Assembly (NCBI RefSeq): GCF_014641695.1
Contig: NZ_BMIF01000004.1
Coordinates: forward strand, 62,001 to 126,000
Length of the DNA stretch: 64,000 nucleotides
From: Nitratireductor aestuarii
Lineage (GTDB): Bacteria > Pseudomonadota > Alphaproteobacteria > Rhizobiales > Rhizobiaceae
Direction of reading: 5' to 3'
The notes beneath the pieces were generated by a model. The model saw nothing but the letters and a program-made list of their open reading frames with translations. It searched no databases and was not told the DNA's origin. The position numbers and the translations under genes are program-made. This document shows, one piece after another, positions 51,510 to 59,379 of this stretch (its first letter is position 1; each line of letters starts with the position of its first letter).

Positions 51510-53108
51510 ATGGCGAAGACAGAGCATCGCATGACAATCCACGATTCCGGTTGGCAATTTTCAACACTGCCTGCGCTGGTGGCGCGGGCCGCCGAAGTTT
51601 ATGGCAATGATCCAGCGATCGAGGACGGCGGCACAAAGCTGAGCTTCGTCGAATTCGATCAGTTGCGCCGGAAGATCGCCAAGGCCTTCATGGCATCCGG
51701 CATCGAGAAGGGCGACCGGGTGATGATCTGGTCACCCAACACGTGGAAGTGGTTTGCGGCTGCCATGGGTCTCGTCAGCGCGGGCGGCGTGCTGATCCCG
51801 ACTAGCACGCGCTTCAAGGGATCCGAGGTGCATGACCTCGCCAGCCGCAGCGGCGCGCGGATGCTGCTCTCCTGTGGCGAATTCCTCGGCAAATACTATC
51901 CGGAGATGCTGTCGCCGGAAACACGCGGGCTGCTCAAAGAGATCGTGGTCTTTGACGGCGCGAAAGAGACCGAGACGCCCTGGGACGAGTTCATAGCGCG
52001 CGGGGAGACGATTTCGGACGAGGCGCTGGCTGAGCGCGAAGCGTCCATCGGTCCGGACGATATGTGCGACATGCTCTTCACCTCCGGCACCACCGGCTAT
52101 CCCAAGGGCGTGATGTACCGGCACCTGCAGTGCCTGCGCACCATCGATGCCTGGGCAACGCGCGTGGGCGTGCAGCGCGGAGACCGCCTGCTCGTGATCC
52201 CGCCATTCTTCCATGCGTTCGGCTACCGCTCGGGCGCGATCGTCTCGATCATGCGCGGCGCAACGCTCATTCCGCATCTCACTTATGATGCAGACGAAAT
52301 TCTCAAGCGTGTTGAGAACGAGAAGATCAGCGTCATTCCTGGGCCGCCCACGATCTTCCACGGCATGCTGCAGCATCCGGAGCTGGAGAAATTCGATCGC
52401 TCCAGCCTGCGCCTCGGCGTTACAGGGGGTGCCGTGGTGCCTTCTACGCTCATCCGCCGAATGCGCGAGACGCTCGGCTTCGAAGGTGTGGTCAACGGCT
52501 ATGGACTGACGGAATGTGGCGGCTACGGCACCATGTGCAGCGCCGACGATCCGGATGACGTGATTGCCAATACCGCCGGCAAGCCCTTCCCGGATACGGA
52601 AGTGCGCATCATGGATGCCGATGGCAACCTGCTGCCGGATGGGGAAGCGGGCGAAGTCGTCATCCGTGGCTATCTGACGATGAATGGCTATTTCAACGAT
52701 CCGGAAGGCACGGCCAAGACGATCGACAAGAATGGCTGGCTGCATACGGGCGACATCGGTTACTTCGACGAAAACGGCAACCTGCGCATCGAGGACCGCG
52801 TCAAGGATCTCTACATCTGCGGCGGTTTCAACTGCTATCCGGCTGAAATCGAACGCCTGATGAGCGCGCATCCGGCTGTCGGCCAGATCGCCGTGATCGG
52901 TATTCCGGACGAGCGCATGGGCGAAGTGGGCAAGGCATACGTGGTGCTGCGCCCCGGTACCAGTGCCACCGCCGAAGAGCTGATCGGCTGGGCGCGCGAG
53001 AATATCGCGAACTACAAGGTGCCGCGCTACGTAGAGTTCATGGACGCGCTGCCCACCAGTGTGCAGGGCAAGGTCCAGAAGGACGTGCTGCGGGCGATGA
53101 ACAAGTAG
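51510..53108 (+). CDS. fadD3: FadD3-like acyl-CoA synthetase (HIP-CoA ligase)
   Basis: A 532-residue adenylate-forming ligase. It follows mycobacterial FadD3: RVMIWSPNTWKWFAAAMG, LFTSGTTGYPKGV, PFFHAFGYRSGAIVS, GPPTIFHGML, YGLTECGG and ICGGFNCYPAEIE. FadD3 makes the CoA thioester of HIP, the acid left after rings A and B are removed, which is the entry to C/D-ring breakdown. Two in-frame ATGs (51510 and 51531) have no clear RBS, so the N-terminus is uncertain by seven residues. It has its own terminator downstream. Confidence 0.87.
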   Translation: MAKTEHRMTIHDSGWQFSTLPALVARAAEVYGNDPAIEDGGTKLSFVEFDQLRRKIAKAFMASGIEKGDRVMIWSPNTWKWFAAAMGLVSAGGVLIPTSTRFKGSEVHDLASRSGARMLLSCGEFLGKYYPEMLSPETRGLLKEIVVFDGAKETETPWDEFIARGETISDEALAEREASIGPDDMCDMLFTSGTTGYPKGVMYRHLQCLRTIDAWATRVGVQRGDRLLVIPPFFHAFGYRSGAIVSIMRGATLIPHLTYDADEILKRVENEKISVIPGPPTIFHGMLQHPELEKFDRSSLRLGVTGGAVVPSTLIRRMRETLGFEGVVNGYGLTECGGYGTMCSADDPDDVIANTAGKPFPDTEVRIMDADGNLLPDGEAGEVVIRGYLTMNGYFNDPEGTAKTIDKNGWLHTGDIGYFDENGNLRIEDRVKDLYICGGFNCYPAEIERLMSAHPAVGQIAVIGIPDERMGEVGKAYVVLRPGTSATAEELIGWARENIANYKVPRYVEFMDALPTSVQGKVQKDVLRAMNK

Positions 53109-53131
53109 CTCGGGTTTCAATGAGCATTTCA

Positions 53132-53167
53132 GCCCCCGTGGTTCGCGCCACGGGGGTTTTTGTTTTT
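53132..53167 (+). terminator. Rho-independent terminator
   Basis: CCCCCGTGG and CCACGGGGG around a short loop, followed by TTTTTGTTTTT. It ends the FadD3-like transcript. Confidence 0.85.
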
Positions 53168-53192
53168 GGGCCCCACAGGCTCGTGCAACCTG

Positions 53193-53226
53193 GACCCCTC
53201 GTGGTTCGACAAGCTCACCATGAGGG
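53193..53226. repeat. Dispersed palindromic repeat (locus 3)
   Basis: A single copy, reading CCCCTCGTGGTTCGACAAGC at its left end, then CACCATGAGGG. It shares the GTTCGACAAGCTC core with the other loci. Confidence 0.75.
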
Positions 53227-53247
53227 ACGAAGCGAATAAACAGCAAT

Positions 53248-53279
53248 GAAAAAGGCTGCCGCGTTGCCGCGACAGCCCT
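53248..53279 (-). terminator. Rho-independent terminator of the FadA6 operon
   Basis: On the minus strand GGCTGTCGCG and CGCGGCAGCC form a stem with a four-base loop, followed by TTTTTC. It ends the operon running from 59157 to 53304. Confidence 0.82.
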
Positions 53280-53303
53280 TGGAGGAGGAGAGATGTATTT
53301 TGT

Positions 53304-54212
53304 TTACTGAGTGCCGTAAACCGGCTTCGGCGCAGGCCGCTCTGCCAGAAGCTCGGTGATCTTTTCACCAAGCTCTTCCGGCTGCCAGCGGCGGCCGATG
53401 TCGTATTCCGGACCGTCGTTCCAGCCAAGCGCCAGACGGATCGTGCCGCCGATCAGCTCGAAGATCTGGCCGGTGCAGTGCTTCGACTTTTCGCTCACCA
53501 GCCAGGCAACCAGCGGCGCAGTGTTTTCCGGAGCGAAGATGTCGAACTGCCCTTCAACAGGCGTCATGACATCAGCGAAGGCCGTCATGGTCATGCGCGT
53601 GCGGGCGTTAGGGGCCAGACCGTTGGCGGTAATGCCATAACGGGCAAGCTCCGCCGCCTGCACCAGCGTCAGCGTGGCGATGCCAGCCTTGGCGGCAGCG
53701 TAGGAGCTCTGTCCTACCGAGCCCTGCAGACCAGCGCCCGAGGAGGTGTTGATGATGCGCGCATCGACCGGGCGGCCAGCCTTCGCTTCATTGCGCCAGT
53801 AGTCAACCGCGTGTCGGGTGACACAGAAGTGGCCGCGCAGATGAACGCGGATCACCGCATCCCACTCTTCTGGCGTGCAGGAAACGAACATACGGTCGCG
53901 CACGAATCCGGCGTTGTTTACCACGGCATCCAGACGACCAAAGGCGTCGATCGCGCTCTGGATGATGCGCTGTGCACCTTCCCAGTCAGCCACGTCGTCG
54001 AAGTTGGCGACAGCCACACCGCCAGCAGCGCGGATCTCGGCTACAACCTCATCAGCCGGACGCTCCTGCGTATCGTCACCATGGGTGCCAACGCCCAGAT
54101 CGTTGACGACAACCTTCGCGCCCTCTGCAGCCAGTCCCAATGCATAGGCGCGTCCAAGCCCGCGGCCTGCGCCGGTCACAACGACTACCCTACCCTCACA
54201 AATGCCAGCCAT
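53304..54212 (-). CDS. Rv3548c-like SDR (3-hydroxyacyl-CoA dehydrogenase type)
   Basis: A 302-residue SDR with TGAGRGLGRAYALGLAAEG, VVVNDLGVGTHG, NNAGFVRDRMF and the catalytic YAAAK, followed by a long C-terminal extension ending RPAPKPVYGTQ. The pattern matches the mycobacterial cholesterol-cluster SDR Rv3548c and 17-beta-HSD4-type hydroxyacyl-CoA dehydrogenases. RBS GAGGAG is present. It is the last gene of the FadA6 operon, so it probably makes a 3-oxoacyl-CoA for the thiolase. Confidence 0.85.
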   Translation of the reverse strand: MAGICEGRVVVVTGAGRGLGRAYALGLAAEGAKVVVNDLGVGTHGDDTQERPADEVVAEIRAAGGVAVANFDDVADWEGAQRIIQSAIDAFGRLDAVVNNAGFVRDRMFVSCTPEEWDAVIRVHLRGHFCVTRHAVDYWRNEAKAGRPVDARIINTSSGAGLQGSVGQSSYAAAKAGIATLTLVQAAELARYGITANGLAPNARTRMTMTAFADVMTPVEGQFDIFAPENTAPLVAWLVSEKSKHCTGQIFELIGGTIRLALGWNDGPEYDIGRRWQPEELGEKITELLAERPAPKPVYGTQ

Positions 54213-54257
54213 ACCTGCTCCTCAGAATTTCGAATGTTGTTTGACGGCCCGAAGGCG

Positions 54258-54854
54258 CTACCTGGTGTTCAGGCGGACCGCACGGGCCGTGCTGGAAACG
54301 CGGCGACGTTCGGGCTCTACCTCGGTCAGCGGCTCGCATTCCGCAAAGTCAGTGAAGGACATGCGGGCCAGGCGCTGGTATTCGCCCTGACCGTCGTTCT
54401 TCCACTTGATCGCCTCGGCAGGCATCTCACGGATGATCTTCGCCGGGTTGCCCGCAATGAGGCTGCGGGCAGGTGCGCGCATGTCGGACTTGACCAGGCT
54501 CATGGCGCCGATGAGTGACTCCGCGCCAATCTCCGCATCGTCGAGGACAACCGTGTTCATGCCGACCAGCGCGTTCTCGCCAATGGTGGCGCCGTGAACG
54601 ACTGCACCATGGCCGACCGTTGCGCCACGCTTGATCACACAATCGCTGCCCGACCCCGTGTGAAGGGTGCAGTTGTCCTGAATGGACGTGTCGCCTTCCA
54701 CGATGATGCGGCCGAAATCACCCCTGAGTGAAGCGCCGGCACCGATGTAGCAACCCGGCCCGACGATGACGTCGCCGATTAGCGACGCCGTCGGATGCAG
54801 GAAGCTGGTCGGGTGCACGACGGGGCGGATGCCCTCGAACGAGTAGCACGGCAT
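54258..54854 (-). CDS. Gamma-carbonic anhydrase-like hexapeptide protein (PaaY/CaiE type)
   Basis: A 198-residue left-handed beta-helix protein of hexapeptide repeats, with GDVIVGPGCYIGAGASLRGD and GHGAVVHGATIGENALVGMN. The zinc-binding histidines are in the form H-H near GHGAVVHG and in LHTG. Relatives include PaaY, which acts as a thioesterase in phenylacetate breakdown, and CaiE. It starts 2 bp after the thiolase gene stop, in the same operon. CoA recycling is a possible role (inference). Confidence 0.82.
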   Translation of the reverse strand: MPCYSFEGIRPVVHPTSFLHPTASLIGDVIVGPGCYIGAGASLRGDFGRIIVEGDTSIQDNCTLHTGSGSDCVIKRGATVGHGAVVHGATIGENALVGMNTVVLDDAEIGAESLIGAMSLVKSDMRAPARSLIAGNPAKIIREMPAEAIKWKNDGQGEYQRLARMSFTDFAECEPLTEVEPERRRVSSTARAVRLNTR

Positions 54855-54856
54855 CG

Positions 54857-56008
54857 TCAGAGCCTTTCGATGATCGTGACGTTTGCCTGACCACCGCCCT
54901 CGCACATGGTCTGCAGGCCGTAACGGCCACCGCGACGCTCCAGCTCGTGAAGCATGGTGGTCATCAGGCGGGCACCAGTTGCGCCAAGCGGATGGCCGAG
55001 TGCAATTGCACCGCCATTGACGTTGACCTTCTCGTGCGGAATACCGAGTTCCTTCATCCAGGCCATGGTCACGGAAGCGAAGGCTTCGTTGCACTCGAAG
55101 AGATCGATGTCCTCGACCTTGAGACCGGTCTTTTCCAGCGCATGGCGGGTTGCAGGGATTGGTGCGGTCAGCATCCAGACCGGATCATCGGCACGGACCG
55201 TCAGGTGATGGATGCGGGCGCGCGGCTTCAGGTTGTGCTCCTTCACTGCACGCTCGGAAGCTATCAGCATGGCGGCTGCTGCGTCGGAGTTCTGGCTTGC
55301 CACACCTGCGGTGATGGTGCCACCTTCCAGAAGCGGCTTGAGGGAAGCCATGCGCTCCAGCGTCGTGTCGCGGCGCGGCGTCTCGTCCGTCCTGAAATCG
55401 CCGACCGGAACGATTTCGCGCTCAAAATAGCCGCTGTCGATGGCGTGGATGGCGCGAGCGTGCGAAGCATAGGCAAACTGTTCCATCTCCTCGCGCGAGA
55501 TTTCCCACTTGTCTGCAATCATCTGGGCAGAGCGGAACTGGTTCACTTCCTCCGTTCCGAAGCGTGCCTGCCAGCCGGGTGAGGTGCTGAACGGATCCGG
55601 GAAGCCGTACTGTTGACCGGCGATCATCGCGCCAGAGATCGGGATCAGGTTCAGGTTCTGTACGCCACCGGCCACGACCAGATCCTGCGTACCGCTCATC
55701 ACGCCCTGCGCAGCGAAGTGGATCGCCTGCTGGGAGGACCCGCACTGACGGTCGACCGTCACACCTGGAACGTGAAGAGGCATGCCAGCCACGAGCCAAC
55801 AGGTACGGGCGATGTCACCGGCCTGGGGCCCAAGCGTTTCCACGCAGCCGAACACAACGTCGTCAACTGCGGAAGGGTCGATGCCCGTGCGCTCGATCAG
55901 CGCCTTGATCGGAATCGCACCCAGATCGGCCGAGTGGGTCGTGGCAAAGGAGCCCTTCTTACGGCCGACCGGAGTTCTCACTGCATCAATGATATATGCC
56001 TCTGGCAT
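54857..56008 (-). CDS. fadA6: FadA6-like thiolase
   Basis: A 383-residue thiolase that follows mycobacterial FadA6 over its length: AYIIDAVRTPVGRKKGSF, GVTVDRQCGSSQQA with the nucleophile, GGVQNLNLIPISGAM, NGGAIALGHPLGATGAR, and LQTMCEGGGQANVTIIERL. FadA6 cleaves the 3-oxoacyl-CoA formed after the last ring opens. It lies between the gamma-CA-like gene and the dehydrogenase pair, each separated by 2-3 bp. Confidence 0.87.
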   Translation of the reverse strand: MPEAYIIDAVRTPVGRKKGSFATTHSADLGAIPIKALIERTGIDPSAVDDVVFGCVETLGPQAGDIARTCWLVAGMPLHVPGVTVDRQCGSSQQAIHFAAQGVMSGTQDLVVAGGVQNLNLIPISGAMIAGQQYGFPDPFSTSPGWQARFGTEEVNQFRSAQMIADKWEISREEMEQFAYASHARAIHAIDSGYFEREIVPVGDFRTDETPRRDTTLERMASLKPLLEGGTITAGVASQNSDAAAAMLIASERAVKEHNLKPRARIHHLTVRADDPVWMLTAPIPATRHALEKTGLKVEDIDLFECNEAFASVTMAWMKELGIPHEKVNVNGGAIALGHPLGATGARLMTTMLHELERRGGRYGLQTMCEGGGQANVTIIERL

Positions 56009-56011
56009 GGT

Positions 56012-57067
56012 CTATCCCTTCGGAAAAGTCTGGTCTGCACCCAGCGGGTGCCCGAAAACGCGGGTCGCAACGCGGGCGCGATGGAAGCGCGCATCGCCCC
56101 ACCAGCTTGCCAGCGCAAGCGCACGCTTGAGGAAGAAGTGGACGTCGACTTCCCACGAATAGCCCATCGCACCGTGCACCTGCACGGAGGTGCGGCAGGC
56201 GAGATCAGCAGCTTCCGACGCCATGATCTTGGCGTGCGAGATGCGCGAGCGCGAGAAGACGTTGCGGTCCGGCGTAGCCGCCGCCGCAGCATAGATGACC
56301 GGGCGGACGAACTCGATCTTCACCTGAGCGGTCGCCAACAGGTGCTTGACCGCCTGATAGGAGCCGATCGGCTTGCCGAACTGCATGCGTTCCTTCGAGT
56401 AGGCGACGCCAAGATCGACGGCACGCTGGGCGATACCAGCCAGCTGGGCGGCAGAGAAGAGCGCACCACGATCAAGGGCTGCATCCAGATAGGCCTGAGC
56501 CTCGGAAAGCGGGAGGCTGACGACCGCGGACGACGGCCTGGCTGCCAGCGTGAACAGTCGGCGGAAGGGATCAGAGCTCTGCTGGCGCACGAGCTCCACC
56601 GCATCCGGGGTGACGACAAACAGTTCGTCATTCCAGATCGCGATGATGGCGCCCGCCGTGTCGGCATCGGCAATGAAGGCATTGACCGGATGAGCTGCCG
56701 CGACGGTAATCTCACCGGCCAGAGCCTGTTCCAGAAGATCAGCACCAGCGCCGGTGGCGCGGACGATGTCGGCCAGCAGCGGGATGGCAACGCCGGCATT
56801 GTCGACCAGCGGCTCGGGCAGGCCAGCACGGCCACAGGCTTCGGCAACCAGCACGAAATCGGCAGGCTTCAGGCCAAGGCCGCCTTCTTCCTCGGCAACC
56901 AGGGCACCCTGCAGCCCCATCTCCACAAGCGCGGTCCAGCGCTTCTCATCACGGGCATCGCCCGATTCCATCAGACGGCGAAGATCGGAAGCCTGGCAGA
57001 GGTCAGCCAGCAGGCCCTCGACCGCCTCTGCGGTCATTTTTTGTTCGTCGGTGAAGCGGAAGTCCAT
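56012..57067 (-). CDS. Acyl-CoA dehydrogenase subunit, short type (FadE32-like)
   Basis: A 351-residue acyl-CoA dehydrogenase family protein starting MDFRFTDEQKMTAEAVEGLL. The C-terminal domain has SKERMQFGKPIGSYQAVKH and VQVHGAMGYSWEVDVHFFLKR. Like the protein at 37471 it is shorter than the partner encoded next to it, here upstream at 57073, 5 bp away. The two probably form one heteromeric enzyme. ATG 57067 follows GTGAGGG; longer in-frame starts lie inside the upstream gene. Confidence 0.83.
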   Translation of the reverse strand: MDFRFTDEQKMTAEAVEGLLADLCQASDLRRLMESGDARDEKRWTALVEMGLQGALVAEEEGGLGLKPADFVLVAEACGRAGLPEPLVDNAGVAIPLLADIVRATGAGADLLEQALAGEITVAAAHPVNAFIADADTAGAIIAIWNDELFVVTPDAVELVRQQSSDPFRRLFTLAARPSSAVVSLPLSEAQAYLDAALDRGALFSAAQLAGIAQRAVDLGVAYSKERMQFGKPIGSYQAVKHLLATAQVKIEFVRPVIYAAAAATPDRNVFSRSRISHAKIMASEAADLACRTSVQVHGAMGYSWEVDVHFFLKRALALASWWGDARFHRARVATRVFGHPLGADQTFPKG

Positions 57068-57072
57068 GGCCC

Positions 57073-58242
57073 TCACCCGCGTGGCAGGCCGAGCATGCGC
57101 TCGGCGATAATGTTTTTCTGGATCTCGTTCGAACCGGCGTAGATCGGTCCGGCGAGCGAGAAGAAGTAGCCTTCCAGCCAGCGCGCATCCTCGCCAGCGG
57201 CGGGAGCGGCGCGAACCAGCTCGGCGCGGGCGCCAAGGATGGCAAGCGCGGTGCGGTGCATGGCAATGTCCATCTCGGACCAGAAGATCTTGTTGGTGGA
57301 GGCTTCGGCACCAATCTTGCCGCCCGCAATAAGACGGGAAGCAGTCGAGTAGATCGACAGCGCGTAGGCTTCCGCATCCATGTGCGCCTGCAGGACCGCA
57401 TCCCGGATTGCCGGATCGCACTCGGCTTCATGCTTCCGGTAAAGCTCGACCAGTCGCTTTGCCGCCATCTGGAAGCGGGCGGGACTGCGCAGCATAAGAC
57501 CGCGCTCGAAGCCGGCTGTCGCCATGCAGATGTGCCAGCCCTGCCCTTCATCGCCCAGACGATTGAAGGCAGGAACGCGGACATCCTCGAGGAAGATTTC
57601 GGCAAAGCCGGTCTCGCCGTCGATCTGCGGGATGGCCTGCACACGTACGCCCGGCGCATTGAGCGGGAAGAAGATGAGCGAAAGGCCCTTGTGACGCTCC
57701 GAGCCCGGATCGCTACGGAAGAGGCCGAAAGCCCAGTCGGCGAAGACGGCGCGGGACGACCAGATCTTGTGGCCGTTCAGCACGTATTCGTCGCCTTCAC
57801 GGCGGGCGGTGGAGCGAACGGCCGCGAGGTCACTGCCTGCCTGCGGCTCGGACCAGGCCTGCGCCCAGATCTCCTCGCCGGATGCCATGGCGGTCAGGAA
57901 ACGTGCCTTCTGCTCCGGCGTGCCGAATTCCATCAGCGTGGGGCCGAGCAGGAAGATGCCGTTCTGGTTGACGCGCAGCGGTGCGCCAGCGCGCCAGTAT
58001 TCTTCCTCGAAGATCAGCCACTGGATCAGGTCCAGGGCACGGCCGCCGTATTCCTTCGGCCAGGTGACCATGCCCCAGTTGCCTTCACTGAGCTTGCGCT
58101 CCCATTCGCGATGGGCCTCAAAGCCCTCGCGTGACGCATCGAAGGAAGGCAGCGGCGCGGATGGGACATTTGCCTCCAGCCACGCGCGCACTTCCATGCG
58201 AAACGCATTTTCTTCCGCACTATATGTCAGGTCCACGGTCAC
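57073..58242 (-). CDS. Acyl-CoA dehydrogenase, FadE31-like
   Basis: A 389-residue dehydrogenase with WPKEYGGRALDLIQWLIFEEEY, WAQAWSEPQAGSDLAAVRSTA, GHKIWSSRAVFADWAFGLF and the end YAGSNEIQKNIIAERMLGLPR. This matches mycobacterial FadE31 over most of its length. The start is GTG 58242, with a second GTG six bases later equally possible. It is 18 bp downstream of the enoyl-CoA hydratase gene. Confidence 0.85.
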   Translation of the reverse strand: MTVDLTYSAEENAFRMEVRAWLEANVPSAPLPSFDASREGFEAHREWERKLSEGNWGMVTWPKEYGGRALDLIQWLIFEEEYWRAGAPLRVNQNGIFLLGPTLMEFGTPEQKARFLTAMASGEEIWAQAWSEPQAGSDLAAVRSTARREGDEYVLNGHKIWSSRAVFADWAFGLFRSDPGSERHKGLSLIFFPLNAPGVRVQAIPQIDGETGFAEIFLEDVRVPAFNRLGDEGQGWHICMATAGFERGLMLRSPARFQMAAKRLVELYRKHEAECDPAIRDAVLQAHMDAEAYALSIYSTASRLIAGGKIGAEASTNKIFWSEMDIAMHRTALAILGARAELVRAAPAAGEDARWLEGYFFSLAGPIYAGSNEIQKNIIAERMLGLPRG

Positions 58243-58260
58243 ATCCCGTAGTTGCTATTG

Positions 58261-59157
58261 TCAGGACTCGCCTGCCGCCTTCTTGTTGGCGGCGGCCATG
58301 CTCTTCGCATCCTGCCCGCCCAGCATGTTGCCGGTGGCCAGGTCGTTCTGCGCATGGGCAAAGTGGTGCATGTGGTAGGCCGCATCCATGGCGGTACGCT
58401 TGCCGCGCAGTTCCTCGACATGGTTGACCGCCTGCTTCGTCAGCCAGAGGCCGAGACGCGGCTTTTCGGCCAGCTTCAGGGCCATTTCCTGAACGGTCTC
58501 GTTCAGCTTTTCACGCGTGGTCAGACGGTTGACCATGCCGAAATGATGGGCGCGCTCAGCGCTCATACGGTCGCCGAACAGCAGGAATTCCTTGGCGATG
58601 CGCGGCGGCAGCTCGAAAGCATGGGCGAAATACTCGACGCCCGGGATGCCCATGCGGATGACGGGGTCCTGGAAGAAGGCGTCCTCGGTGGCGACGATAA
58701 TATCGCAGACCCACGCCAGCATCAGGCCGCCCGCCACGCAAGCACCCTGCACAGCCGCAATGGTCGGCTTCGGGATATCGCGCCAGCGGCGGCACATGCC
58801 GAGATAAACTTCATGCTCGCGCGTGTAGAGCATTTCAGCTGCCGGCTTGTTGGTGTGGTCAGCCCACATCAGGCGGCGCTCGAAGGTCTTGTTGACGTCA
58901 CGGCCCGGGGTGCCGATGTCATGGCCTGCGGAGAAGTGCTTGCCCTCGCCTGCCAGCACGATGACCTTGATCGCGTCGTCGTTGACGGCACGCTGGAACG
59001 CATCGTCCAGGGCATAGGTCATCTGGGAATTCTGGGCATTGTTGAACGTCGGGCGGTTCATGATCACCCAGGCCACCGGCCCGTCGGTCCGATAGATTAC
59101 CGGTTCATCGGTTTCGTATGTGATGTCCGCGGTGCGGGGGGGAACGAGTCCGTCCAT
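58261..59157 (-). CDS. Enoyl-CoA hydratase/isomerase family protein
   Basis: A 298-residue crotonase, longer than usual. An N-terminal extension of about 25 residues precedes VAWVIMNRPTFNNAQNSQM. The oxyanion segments are KHFSAGHDIGTP and VQGACVAGGLMLAW, and the C-terminus is lysine- and alanine-rich. It hydrates an unsaturated CoA thioester or hydrolyses one. It is the first gene of the operon to FadA6, with operator site 10 56 bp upstream of its ATG. Confidence 0.87.
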   Translation of the reverse strand: MDGLVPPRTADITYETDEPVIYRTDGPVAWVIMNRPTFNNAQNSQMTYALDDAFQRAVNDDAIKVIVLAGEGKHFSAGHDIGTPGRDVNKTFERRLMWADHTNKPAAEMLYTREHEVYLGMCRRWRDIPKPTIAAVQGACVAGGLMLAWVCDIIVATEDAFFQDPVIRMGIPGVEYFAHAFELPPRIAKEFLLFGDRMSAERAHHFGMVNRLTTREKLNETVQEMALKLAEKPRLGLWLTKQAVNHVEELRGKRTAMDAAYHMHHFAHAQNDLATGNMLGGQDAKSMAAANKKAAGES

Positions 59158-59212
59158 CTGCCTAAGTCCTCTTCTGATGATTGTACGCTAAGCGTGCGAT
59201 GCTGCACTGCAA

Positions 59213-59228
59213 TCGTCCAAAGAGACTA
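59213..59228. promoter_or_regulatory. Steroid-island operator, site 10
   Basis: On the minus strand TAGTCTCTTTGGACGA, 56 bp before the enoyl-CoA hydratase gene that opens the FadA6 operon. Confidence 0.66.
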
Positions 59229-59273
59229 AAGTACAGGGATCAGATGCGCGATGGCGAGAGGGACGGGCGATCC

Positions 59274-59362
59274 ACCCCTTCATGGTGAGCTTGTCGAACC
59301 ACGAAGGGGTGGGTTGCTGCACCGAACACCCTGGTGCTTCGACAGGCTCAGCATGAGGGCGT
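59274..59362. repeat. Dispersed palindromic repeat, two inverted copies (locus 4)
   Basis: CATGGTGAGCTTGTCGAACC at 59281-59300 and the inverted GCTTCGACAGGCTCAGCATG at about 59336-59355 can pair across a 35-base loop. It lies between the FadA6 operon and the aldo/keto reductase gene. Confidence 0.75.
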
Positions 59363-59379
59363 TGTGGCAATATCGGCTG

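Noticed and set aside
59274-59362. Repeat pair considered as CRISPR or transposon ends
   Set aside because: There are only two inverted copies without regular spacers, cas genes, transposase or target duplications.
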